Made by a program: the position numbers and the translations under genes
Shown: in pieces, positions 26,552 to 34,739 of the stretch
Layout: each line of letters begins with the position of its first letter
How positions within the stretch are numbered: the first letter of the stretch is position 1
Origin: Deltaproteobacteria bacterium
GTDB taxonomy: Bacteria > Myxococcota > Myxococcia > SLRQ01
Assembly (NCBI GenBank): GCA_029210625.1
Contig: JARGFU010000003.1
Location: forward strand, 124,001-188,000
Direction: 5' to 3'
Length of the DNA stretch: 64,000 nucleotides
Notes under the pieces: generated by a model
The model's input: the letters and a program-made list of their open reading frames with translations, nothing else
Database searches by the model: none
What the model was told of the DNA's origin: nothing

Positions 26552-27270
26552 GCGAGGCCGGCGGCGACCACCCCTCGCGGCCGGAGGCCGAGCTGCAGGC
26601 CCACCTGGCCGACGCCCTCTATGGCCTGCGCAGCCGGGCCCTGCGGCGGCTCTCGCTGCCCACCCTGGGGCCGGTCCTCGATCTGGGCTGCGGCCGGGGG
26701 CGGGTCAGCGCCGAGCTGCGGCGCCGCTGCCGGGGGCCGGTCGTCGCCCTCGATCTCGACGCCGGGATGGCGCGGGAGGCCGGGGCGCCCTCGGTGGTGG
26801 GGCGGGCCGAGGCGCTGCCCTTCACCGACGGCCGCTTCGCCCTGGTCTTCGCGCAGCTCGCCTTCCTCTGGTTCGAGGATCTCGAGGCGGCGCTCGACGA
26901 GGTGAGGCGGGTGCTGCGCCCCGGCGGGGTGCTCGTCGCCCTGGAGCCGGACTACCCCGGCCTGATCGAGAGCCCCCCCGAGCTGGGCCTGCGGGAGCTC
27001 TGGGTGGCGGCCCTGGAGCGCGCCGGCGGCCGACCGGCGGCCGGGCGGGAGCTGCACGCCGCCCTGGCGCGGCGCGGGGCCCGGATCGAGGTCGATCTCC
27101 TGGGCGGACCGGGGCAGGATCTCGAGGCCGGCCTGCGCCTCCTCGAGGGGCTCCGCCTGCGGGGCGAGGAGGAGGACCGCCTGCGGGCGGCGCGCGCCCA
27201 CCCCCTGGTGGCGGCCGGGCGGGCGATGGTGCACCTGCCCTTCCTCGCCCTGAGCGCCCACCTCGACTGA
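26548..27270 (+). CDS. Class I SAM-dependent methyltransferase (240 aa), last gene of operon
   Basis: Motif I is clear (VLDLGCGRGRV, residues 43-53). It is followed by VVALDLDAGM (acidic end of beta 2), GRAEALPF, LVFAQLAFLWFEDLEAAL and VLRPGGVLVALEPD, the Methyltransf_11-type order. The frame stays open well upstream, but TTG at 26548 is chosen: it overlaps the previous stop (TTGA), GGAGGGG lies just before it, and the methyltransferase fold begins soon after. Tight coupling to the Cys-tail gene suggests it acts in the same pathway, possibly on the tail or a released product. Its target is not known. Confidence 0.85.
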   Translation: MSEAGGDHPSRPEAELQAHLADALYGLRSRALRRLSLPTLGPVLDLGCGRGRVSAELRRRCRGPVVALDLDAGMAREAGAPSVVGRAEALPFTDGRFALVFAQLAFLWFEDLEAALDEVRRVLRPGGVLVALEPDYPGLIESPPELGLRELWVAALERAGGRPAAGRELHAALARRGARIEVDLLGGPGQDLEAGLRLLEGLRLRGEEEDRLRAARAHPLVAAGRAMVHLPFLALSAHLD

Positions 27271-27333
27271 AGCGGCGGGCGCCTCTTCGGGGTCGCCGTT
27301 GCGCGGGTGAGCCCCTCGTGGCAAGAGGGGCCG

Positions 27334-29193
27334 ATGGCCCAGGGCGAGCGCAGACGATTCCGGATCCCCGTCGACATGGGGGACATCGTCGAGCGCTTCA
27401 ACCTGGCCCGGACCTGGCATTGGTTCGGCATGGCGGGCCTCGTCGGCGTCGCCGGCGGGCTGGCGGCGCTGCTCTTCCACTGGCTGGCCGAGAAGGGGAC
27501 GCTCCTCTTCTGGGGCTTCCTCATCGGCTGGGCGCCCACCGGACCCGGTGGCGAGCCCTTGCCCTTCAGCACCCCCGGCGCCGAGCCGAGGGAGCTGATG
27601 CTGGTGGTGGTGCCGGCGGTGGGCGCGCTGCTCTCGGCGCTGCTGGTCTATCGCCTCGCTCCGGAGGCGGCCGGCTCGGGGACCAACCAGGCGATCATCG
27701 CCTACCACCAGCACCGCGGGCAGATGCGGCGACGGGTCTCCTGGGTGAAGATGCTCGCCTCGGTGCTGACCGTCGCCTCCGGCGGCTCCGCCGGCCGCGA
27801 GGGTCCCATCGCTCAGATCGGCGGCAGCCTCGGCAGCCTGGTCGGGCGGGTCTTCTCGCTCTCCGAGCGGGACCGCCGGATCCTCGTGATGGCCGGCGTG
27901 GCGGCCGGCATCGGCGCCATCTTCCGCGCCCCCCTGGCCGGCGCGCTCTTCGCCGCCGAGGTCCTCTACAGCGAGCCCGACATCGAGTCCGAGGTGGTCA
28001 TCCCCGCGCTGATCTCCTCGATCGTCTCCTACTCGATCTACTGCTCGGTCCACGGCTTCGGCCACCTCTTCACCGGCACCCAGGACTTCGCCTTCGAGGA
28101 GCCGCTGGCGCTGATGCCCTACCTGGTCCTCGGCTTCGTCGTGGCCTTCGGCGCCGTCGCCTTCGTGGTGGTCTTCGAGACGACGACCCGGATCTTCACC
28201 CGCCTCTCGATCCCCCTCTTCCTCAAGCCCGTCATCGGCGCGGCCCTCACCGGTGCTCTGGGCCTCCTGCTCTGGAAGGTGACCGGGGACCTCGACGCCC
28301 TCGGCGTGATGGGCTCGGGCTACGGCCTGCTGCAGCGGGCGATGAGCAGCTCGGGGGTCATCGGTCCCTCGATGGCGGTGCTGGCGCTGGTGGCGGTGGG
28401 TAAGATCGTCACCACCTCGATGACCGTGGGCTCGGGCGGCTCGGGCGGCGTCTTCGGTCCCTCGGTGGTCATCGGCGGCGCCCTCGGAGCGCTGGTCGGG
28501 ACCTTCTTCCACGCCGTGTGGCCGGACGTGGTGCCCGAGATCGGTCCCTTCGCGATCGTGGGCATGGTGGGCTTCTTCGCCGGGGCCGCCAACACCCCGA
28601 TCTCCACCCTGCTGATGGTGGGGGATCTGACCGGGAACTACTCCCTGCTGATCCCCTCGATGCTGGTCGTCTCGATCGCGCTCTTCATCGGCCACCGCTG
28701 GACCATCTACCCCGATCAGGTGCGCACCCGGGCGGACTCTCCCGCCCACCGGGGCGAGTTCATGATGGACGTGCTCGCCGATCTGAAGGTGAGCGAGGTC
28801 TACGATCCCGGGCGCGAGGTCCACACGGTCCACCCCGAGACGCGGCTGAAGCCGATCATGGACCTCGTGGTGGGCACCCACCAGCAGTACTTCCCGGTGG
28901 TGATGAACGAGGACCGGCTGGTGGGCATCTTCTCCCTGAACGACCTGCGGGAGGTCCTCTACGAGGAGGGGCTGGCCGAGCTCGTGGTGGCGCAGGACAT
29001 CGCCACCAACCAGGTGCTGACGGTCTGCCCGGACGACTCGCTGAGTCGCGCGCTCCAGCTCCTGACGGTGAAGAACATCGACGAGCTCCCGGTCATCGCG
29101 GACGAGGAGAGCTCGAAGCTGCTCGGGGTGCTCTCGCGCCGCGACATCATCGCGGCCTACCACCGGCGCCTGGCCGAGATGGAGAAGCGCTAG
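27334..29193 (+). CDS. ClC-family chloride channel/antiporter with two CBS domains, copy 1 (619 aa)
   Basis: An anion transporter of the ClC family. It has the usual many-helix membrane domain with GSGT (G114-S115-G116, replacing GSGIP), GREGP (G154-P158, gating glutamate E156) and GGVFGPS (the GxFxP motif). The conserved helix APLAGALFAAEVLYSEPDIE contains an acidic residue in the internal proton-glutamate region. The C-terminus has two CBS repeats (about residues 485-615), ending with RRDIIAAYHRRL, which usually bind nucleotides. Retention of the gating glutamate suggests H+/Cl- exchange. The ATG at 27334 is preferred; a GTG at 27307 is in frame. A close tandem copy begins 22 bp downstream. 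Confidence 0.9.
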   Translation: MAQGERRRFRIPVDMGDIVERFNLARTWHWFGMAGLVGVAGGLAALLFHWLAEKGTLLFWGFLIGWAPTGPGGEPLPFSTPGAEPRELMLVVVPAVGALLSALLVYRLAPEAAGSGTNQAIIAYHQHRGQMRRRVSWVKMLASVLTVASGGSAGREGPIAQIGGSLGSLVGRVFSLSERDRRILVMAGVAAGIGAIFRAPLAGALFAAEVLYSEPDIESEVVIPALISSIVSYSIYCSVHGFGHLFTGTQDFAFEEPLALMPYLVLGFVVAFGAVAFVVVFETTTRIFTRLSIPLFLKPVIGAALTGALGLLLWKVTGDLDALGVMGSGYGLLQRAMSSSGVIGPSMAVLALVAVGKIVTTSMTVGSGGSGGVFGPSVVIGGALGALVGTFFHAVWPDVVPEIGPFAIVGMVGFFAGAANTPISTLLMVGDLTGNYSLLIPSMLVVSIALFIGHRWTIYPDQVRTRADSPAHRGEFMMDVLADLKVSEVYDPGREVHTVHPETRLKPIMDLVVGTHQQYFPVVMNEDRLVGIFSLNDLREVLYEEGLAELVVAQDIATNQVLTVCPDDSLSRALQLLTVKNIDELPVIADEESSKLLGVLSRRDIIAAYHRRLAEMEKR

Positions 29194-29215
29194 GGGCGCG
29201 AGGAGCACCACGGTC

Positions 29216-31105
29216 GTGAAGCAGGAGCCAGAAGTACGCGGATCCGGGGAGCTCCGGGGGAGGGCCGGGCTCGGCCGCTTCCACGTCCCCCGGGACCTCG
29301 GCGGCTTCATGGAGCGCTTCAACCTCCTCCGGATCTGGCACTGGTTCGGGCTCGCCGGCCTGATCGGCGTCGTCGCCGGGCTGGGCGCGCTCCTCTTCCA
29401 GTGGATCACCGAGTACGGCCTGCTCCTCTTCTGGGGGCTGATCGTCGGCTACGTCCCGGCGGGACCCGGGGGCGAGCACCTCCCGCTCACCACGCCGGGC
29501 GCCGAGCCGAGGGCGTGGGCGCTGGTCGTGGTGCCGGCCCTCGGGGCGCTCTGCTCGGCCTTCTTCGTCTACCGCTACGCGCCGGAGGCCGAGGGGCACG
29601 GGACCGACCGGGCCATCCACGCCTACCACCAGCAGCGGGGCCGCGTCCGGGCCGTGACCCCCTGGGTGAAGCTGATCGCCTCGGCCTTCACCCTCGCCTC
29701 CGGCGGGAGCGCCGGGCGCGAGGGGCCGATCGCGCAGATCGGCAGCGGCTTCGGCTCCTGGCTGGGCACGACCCTCGGGCTCTCGGATCGCGATCGCCGC
29801 ATCCTGCTGATGGCGGGCATGGCCGCGGGGGTCGGGGCCATCTTCCGGGCGCCCCTCGCCGGTGCGCTCTTCGCCACCGAGGTGCTCTATAGCGAGCCGG
29901 ACATCGAGTTCGAGGTCGTGATTCCCGCGCTCATCTCCTCGATCGTCTCCTACAGCATCTTCTGCTCCGTCCACGGCTTCGGGCACCTCTTCTCCGGCAC
30001 CCAGGGCTTCGCCTTCTCCGAGCCTGCGGCGCTCCTGCCCTACGGCGTGCTCGGCATCGTGGTCGCGCTCGGCTCCATCGCCTACGTGATCTTCTTCGAC
30101 GGCACGACCCGGGTCTTCTCCCGCCTCTCCCTGCCCCGGATGAGCCGGCCGGTGCTGGGCGCCGCGCTCGCCGGCGCGCTCGGCCTGATCCTCTGGAAGA
30201 GCACGGGGCAGCTGGAGAGCCTCGCGGTCCTCGGCTCGGGCTACGGGCTCCTCCAGCAGGCGGTGGCGGCCGAGGGCGTGCTCGGGGTCTCGCTCGGCCT
30301 GGTGCTGCTGGTGGCGCTGGGGAAGATCGTGACGACATCCCTGACCATCGGCTCCGGGGGCTCCGGGGGCGTCTTCGGTCCCTCGATGGTGATCGGGGGC
30401 CTGCTCGGCGCCGTGGTGGGCGGGCTCTTCCACCAGTGGTGGCCGGAGGTGGTCCCCGAGATCGGCCCCTTCACCATCGTCGGCATGGCGGGCTTCTTCG
30501 CCGGGGTCGCCAACACACCCATCTCGACCCTCCTCATGGTCGGCGACATGACGGGGAACTACTCCCTGCTGATCCCCTCCATGCTGGTGGTCTCCATCGC
30601 GCTCTTCCTCGGGCACCGCTGGACGATCTACCCGGAGCAGGTGCGCACCCGGGCGGACTCCCCCGCGCACCGGGGTGAGTTCTTGATGGACGTGCTCGGG
30701 GATCTACAGGTGGGGCAGGTCTACGATCCGGAGCGGGAGCTGCACACCTTGCGGTCCGACACCCCCCTGCAGGCCATCATGGATCTGGTGGTGGGCACCC
30801 ACCAGCAGTTCTTCCCGGTAGTGCGGGGCGAGAAGGAGCTGGTCGGCATCGTCTCCCTCGAGGACCTCCGGGAGGTCTTCTACGAGGAGGGCCTCGCCGG
30901 GCTGGTGGTCGCCCAGGACATCGCCACCCCCTGTGCGCTGACGGTCACTCCGGACGACACCCTCGGACGGGCCCTGCAGATCCTGACCGTGCAGGACGTC
31001 GAGGAGCTGCCGGTCGTCGCCGACGTGGACTCCCGGAAGCTCCTGGGCCTCATCACCCGGCGAGACATCATCGCGGCCTACCACCGGCGGCTCGCCAGGC
31101 TCTGA
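29216..31105 (+). CDS. ClC-family chloride channel/antiporter with two CBS domains, copy 2 (629 aa)
   Basis: A tandem paralogue of the preceding gene, with most blocks identical or conservatively changed along the full length. The gating motif GREGP is kept (E169) and GGVFGPS is kept. The selectivity-filter segment reads GHGT, with His128 where copy 1 has Ser115 and classical ClC proteins have the central Ser of GSGIP. The two CBS repeats and the RRDIIAAYHRRL ending are retained. GTG start. The change at the filter may alter ion preference or gating. Two hairpins at 31120-31174 follow. Confidence 0.9.
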   Translation: MKQEPEVRGSGELRGRAGLGRFHVPRDLGGFMERFNLLRIWHWFGLAGLIGVVAGLGALLFQWITEYGLLLFWGLIVGYVPAGPGGEHLPLTTPGAEPRAWALVVVPALGALCSAFFVYRYAPEAEGHGTDRAIHAYHQQRGRVRAVTPWVKLIASAFTLASGGSAGREGPIAQIGSGFGSWLGTTLGLSDRDRRILLMAGMAAGVGAIFRAPLAGALFATEVLYSEPDIEFEVVIPALISSIVSYSIFCSVHGFGHLFSGTQGFAFSEPAALLPYGVLGIVVALGSIAYVIFFDGTTRVFSRLSLPRMSRPVLGAALAGALGLILWKSTGQLESLAVLGSGYGLLQQAVAAEGVLGVSLGLVLLVALGKIVTTSLTIGSGGSGGVFGPSMVIGGLLGAVVGGLFHQWWPEVVPEIGPFTIVGMAGFFAGVANTPISTLLMVGDMTGNYSLLIPSMLVVSIALFLGHRWTIYPEQVRTRADSPAHRGEFLMDVLGDLQVGQVYDPERELHTLRSDTPLQAIMDLVVGTHQQFFPVVRGEKELVGIVSLEDLREVFYEEGLAGLVVAQDIATPCALTVTPDDTLGRALQILTVQDVEELPVVADVDSRKLLGLITRRDIIAAYHRRLARL

Positions 31106-31119
31106 GCCGCATCCTGCTC

Positions 31120-31174
31120 CCGGGACGAGAGGTCCCGGATCCGGGATGGCCCCCGGCCGGCCAGGAGCCGGGGA
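31120..31174 (+). terminator. Two tandem hairpins after the ClC pair
   Basis: CCGGGAC-gagag-GTCCCGG (31120-31138) and CCCCGGC...GCCGGGG (about 31152-31174) form two GC-rich stems directly after the second ClC gene. No long T-tract follows, so they may act as a Rho-assisted terminator or mRNA end. Confidence 0.45.
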
Positions 31175-31221
31175 GATGAAGAATTAGAGCTCTCCTGGGC
31201 CCGGGGCGCCGATTGGTTGTC

Positions 31222-31237
31222 TGGCACCCTCCTTGCT
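31222..31237 (+). promoter_or_regulatory. Sigma-54 (-24/-12) promoter for the chemoreceptor gene
   Basis: TGGCAC-CCTCC-TTGCT matches the RpoN consensus (TGGCACG-N4-TTGCW) except for one position. The GG and GC pairs are exactly 12 nt apart. The predicted start near 31248 leaves a leader of about 25 nt that contains the Shine-Dalgarno GGAGGAT before the ATG at 31273. Confidence 0.75.
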
Positions 31238-31272
31238 CCATACTCCCCGGGGTCACTCCGGGAGGATCAGGC

Positions 31273-32857
31273 ATGAAGTGGCGGCTGCGCAGGAAGATCA
31301 ACCTCGCCTTCGGGATCATCGTGCTGGTGCTGGTGGTGATGATCGGGATGGTCCTGGACGTCCTCGCCCAGGCCCGGGAGAACTCCGCGGTGCGGGACGC
31401 GGCCCTGGCGGTCGCCGACGAGGCCACCCGGGCGCGGGAGCTCTTAGTCCAGATCCCTCGCGACGCCCGGGCCTTCTTCGACGCCGACGCCGCGGGTGAC
31501 GCGGGGAGCGGGGCGCTCCGCCAGCGGGTCGTGGAGGGCCTGGAGGCCTTCACCTGGGCGATGCCGGCGCTGGAGGCCGCCATCGACGAGGTGCAGGACC
31601 CCGTGGTCCGGGACGGGCTGCGGGCGAGCGCCGATCAGGCCAAGGCGGAGGCGGCCCGCTATGCTGGCGCCTTCGAGCGCGCGGCCGAGGACGGGGAGGG
31701 GCGGTTGGAGCACCTGGAGAGGCTCGCCCGGAGCCTGGAGGCCACCGAGGAGGCGATCGTCATCGTGCGGGAGAGCGCCCGCGCGCAGATCCAGGAGATC
31801 AAGACCGCCGAGGTCGCGCTCCGAAAGAGCATCCAGATCCGGATGTCGATCACCTTCGCCCTCCTCATCGGCTTCGCGGTCGTCGTCGCCCGGCGCTTCT
31901 CGTCGGTCCTGCTGGGCGCCGTGGACCAGCTGATCGAAGGCACGCGGCGCGTGAAGGAGGGAGATCTCTCCAGGCCGGTGGAGGTGAACACCACCGACGA
32001 GCTGGCCGACCTCGCCGCCGCCTTCAACGAGATGACCGGCTCCCTCCGGGACATCTCCGTCCAGGTCAACGAGGCCGCCTCCGCGCTGGGGAGCACCGTC
32101 GCCGAGATGAGCGAGAGCGTCGCGGCGCAGGCCAGCTCCCTGGAGCAGCAGGCCGCCTCGGTCTCCGAGACGGTCGCGACGGTCGAGGAGATCACCCGCA
32201 CCGCCACCCAGCTCGCTCGAGGTCTCCGACCACGGGCAGGAGGCGGTGCGGCGCGGGGTCGAGGGGATGTTCAGCGTCCGCGCCCAGGTCGAGGAGATCG
32301 CCACCACCATCCTCGACCTCTCGGAGAAGACCCAGCAGATCTCCTCCATCATCGCCACCGTGGACGACTTCGCCGAGCAGTCGAGCCTCCTCGCGCTGAA
32401 CGCCAGCATCGAGGCGGCGCGGGCCGGCGAGGAGGGCAAGGCCTTCTCGGTGGTCGCCGGCGAGGTGAAGAACCTGGCCGAACAGTCCCGGCAGGCCACC
32501 GAGCGGGTGCGGGCCATCCTCTCGGAGATCCAGCAGGCCACCCACACGGCGGTGATGGTGACCGAGGAAGGCAGCAAGCGGGTCGAGACCGGCGTCGAGC
32601 TCATCCAGGCCGCGGGCGAGATCGTGAAGGATCTCGCCCGCACCATCCAGGCCTCGGCCGACTCGGCGCGGCAGATCTCCGCGGCCGCGCGGCAGCAGGC
32701 GGGCGGGGTCTCGCAGATCAACGCGGCGATGGACATCATCGACGAGTACGCCCGGCAGAGCCTCTACTCGGTCCGCCACACCGAGACCGCCTCTCGCATG
32801 GTCTCGACGATCACGGGACAGCTGCGGGCGGCCACCGAGCGCTACCGCCTCGATTAG
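31273..32857 (+). pseudogene. Methyl-accepting chemotaxis protein, frame broken near 32211-32225
   Basis: Frame 1 encodes TM1 (residues about 9-32), a helical sensor domain of roughly 150 residues, TM2 (MSITFALLIGFAVVVA), a HAMP domain (VKEGDLSRPVEV...DELADLAAAFNEM) and the start of the signalling coiled coil up to [10 protein letters not shown]. The reading then has to move to the +1 frame, where [13 protein letters not shown] continues through the conserved tip ([34 protein letters not shown]) to the stop at 32857. The alignment suggests loss of about 20 nt (2 mod 3) around repeated GCTC, so this is a deletion, or an assembly error in a GC-rich repeat. Apart from this the gene looks intact and has a sigma-54 promoter. 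Confidence 0.8.
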
Positions 32858-32875
32858 CGATTGGCTGTCATCGGG

Positions 32876-32881
32876 TAGACT
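32876..32881 (+). promoter_or_regulatory. -10 box (TAGACT) before the M1-like peptidase
   Basis: TAGACT ends 7 nt before the ATG at 32889 and only 31 bp separate it from the previous stop. This suggests a separate leaderless promoter. Confidence 0.4.
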
Positions 32882-32888
32882 CGAGGGG

Positions 32889-34208
32889 ATGCGTCGCCCG
32901 CTCCTCCTCGCGCTCTCCCTCGTCCTGCTCCTCTCCGCCTGCTCGGCGCCCTCCGCGGCCCCCGACGGCGGAGCGGACGGCGGCGCCGACGGCGGCCCGA
33001 GCGGTCCCCCTCCGAGCAACTGGGAGCGGAGCCTGCTCTCGGCGGATCTCTCCTTCGATCTGGCGGCGCACTCGGCCACGGCCGCGCTCACCTTCGCGCC
33101 CCACGACACGCCCTCCGCCTCCCTGCGGGTGGGGGATCTCGTCCTCGAGCGGGTGCTCGCCGGCGGCGTGGAGGCGGTCCACGAGCGGCGGGGGGACGAG
33201 CTGGCCCTGCGCATCGCCGACGAGGGCGAGCCGGTGGTGGTCGAGATCGACTACCGCTTCACCGAGCACACCGACCTCGACGGGCTGCTGCCCACCGGCG
33301 TCACCCTGACCTGGCCCACGCACTGCGGCAACCTCTTCCCCTGCCGGCCCGATCCCTCCGAGGGCGCGACCTACACCCTGGACGTCCAGGGTCTGCCAGC
33401 GGGGGAGGTCGCCATCCACCCGGCCCGGATCGACCTGCCCGCGCCGGCCTACATGGTGGCCTTCGCCGTCGGCGACTACACCTACCGCTCCCTCGGTACG
33501 AGCGCGGCCGGGACCGAGGTGGGCCTCCACTTCCTCCCGGGGGGCGAGGCCACCGCCACCCGCGGCACGGCGAACCTGCTGGCCTACGTCGACACCTACG
33601 AGGCGCTCCTGGGGCGCTACCCCTTCGGTGACCGTCTCGCCGCGGTGGAGGTGAGCTGGACCGTGCCCGCCGCCGGCGGGATCGAGCACCACCCCTTCTT
33701 CCACGTGAGCACCCAGGGGATGGGCTCCAACGAGGTGCACGCCCACGAGGCGGCCCACGGCTGGTTCGGAGACGGCGTCCGCATCGCCTGCTGGGAGGAC
33801 CTGGTGCTCTCCGAGGGCACCACCCAGTACCTCGCCTGGCGGGCCATCGAGGCCGTCGATGGCCCGGGGACCGCGGACTCGCTGCGGGCGATCATGGAGC
33901 GGCGCCTCGCCAGCGCGGTGAACACCGCGGACACCGAGGCCTACCCCGACACCTGCGGCGTCATCGACCTCCTCGACCACCCCCTCTGGTCGCGGATCCC
34001 CTACGAGAAGGGGGCCTTCTTCTTCGACGAGGTCGACGATCGCATCGGCCGGCCGGCGCTGGACGCGGCGCTCGCGCGCTTCGTCTCCGAGAACCTGGGG
34101 CGCGCCGCCCACATGTCGGATCTCATCGCCACCATCGAGGCGGAGGCCGGCCAGCCGATCGACGACCTGGTCGACCGCTGGCTGCGCTCGCTCGGGGTGC
34201 CGCCCTAG
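32889..34208 (+). CDS. M1-family (gluzincin) aminopeptidase-like lipoprotein (439 aa)
   Basis: A secreted zinc peptidase with lipobox LLSAC followed by an Asp/Gly linker. After an N-terminal beta domain (LTWPTHCGNLFPCRP region) comes the catalytic part with GGIEHH, a variant of the M1 GxMEN exopeptidase motif. The zinc motif HEAAH (H286, E287, H290) and the third ligand E309 exactly 18 residues after the last His complete it. The GIEH variant suggests altered N-terminal recognition compared with classical aminopeptidase N. Shorter than full M1 enzymes (no large C-terminal helical domain). It converges with the FHA gene, 6 bp between stops. Confidence 0.87.
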   Translation: MRRPLLLALSLVLLLSACSAPSAAPDGGADGGADGGPSGPPPSNWERSLLSADLSFDLAAHSATAALTFAPHDTPSASLRVGDLVLERVLAGGVEAVHERRGDELALRIADEGEPVVVEIDYRFTEHTDLDGLLPTGVTLTWPTHCGNLFPCRPDPSEGATYTLDVQGLPAGEVAIHPARIDLPAPAYMVAFAVGDYTYRSLGTSAAGTEVGLHFLPGGEATATRGTANLLAYVDTYEALLGRYPFGDRLAAVEVSWTVPAAGGIEHHPFFHVSTQGMGSNEVHAHEAAHGWFGDGVRIACWEDLVLSEGTTQYLAWRAIEAVDGPGTADSLRAIMERRLASAVNTADTEAYPDTCGVIDLLDHPLWSRIPYEKGAFFFDEVDDRIGRPALDAALARFVSENLGRAAHMSDLIATIEAEAGQPIDDLVDRWLRSLGVPP

Positions 34209-34214
34209 AAGATC

Positions 34215-34646
34215 CTACTGGGGCAGCTTGAAGAGGAGCTGGGTCTCACCGATGGAGAAGACGTCCCCGTCGGAGAGGGTGTGCTGGGAGATGCGCTCGC
34301 CGGCCACGTAGGTGCCGTTGGTGGAGTCCATGTCGTAGAGCACGAAGCTACCGCCCTGGTGGGCGATGGCAGCGTGGTGGCGGGAGGCCTTGCCGTCCCG
34401 CACGACGATGTCGGCCACGTTGGGGACCCGGCCGAGCATCATCAGCGGCTTGGTGATGACGAAGACCTCCTCGTTCTCGTCCGGGTTGTCGTCGATGATC
34501 TCGACCCAGGGGCGCGCGCCGGTGGGGAGCGGATCGACCCTCCCCGGACCTCCCCCCATCTCGGGGGCGCCGTCGATCTTCGAGATGTCGATCATCCGGG
34601 TGGAGTCGGCCATGCCGCCCAGATCGTCGTCCCAGTCGTTTCCCAT
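34215..34646 (-). CDS. FHA-domain phosphothreonine-binding protein (143 aa)
   Basis: A small cytoplasmic protein. The first 45 residues are disordered and acidic, containing STRMIDISKI, where a Thr could be phosphorylated. The FHA domain follows (about 48-143) with the expected markers: MMLGR, SRHHA and STNGTYV. Such proteins read out Ser/Thr kinase signalling, which is abundant in myxobacteria. No kinase is nearby. A TAGCCT box ends 6 nt before the ATG. Confidence 0.9.
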   Translation of the reverse strand: MGNDWDDDLGGMADSTRMIDISKIDGAPEMGGGPGRVDPLPTGARPWVEIIDDNPDENEEVFVITKPLMMLGRVPNVADIVVRDGKASRHHAAIAHQGGSFVLYDMDSTNGTYVAGERISQHTLSDGDVFSIGETQLLFKLPQ

Positions 34647-34652
34647 GCCGGC

Positions 34653-34658
34653 AGGCTA
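34653..34658 (-). promoter_or_regulatory. -10 box (TAGCCT) for the FHA gene
   Basis: TAGCCT on the minus strand ends 6 nt before the ATG at 34646, and no Shine-Dalgarno is present. Confidence 0.4.
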
Positions 34659-34726
34659 GCAAAAAAGCGGCGCCGCGGATCGCCCCGGAAGACCGGGATC
34701 CACTTACGAGGGAGGGTGCCAGTCGG

Positions 34727-34732
34727 TATGCT
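34727..34732 (+). promoter_or_regulatory. -10 box (TATGCT) for the ceramidase-like gene
   Basis: TATGCT ends 7 nt before the GTG at 34740. An in-frame ATG (34728) lies inside the box itself and would not be transcribed if this promoter is used. Confidence 0.35.
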
Positions 34733-34739
34733 GCCCGGC

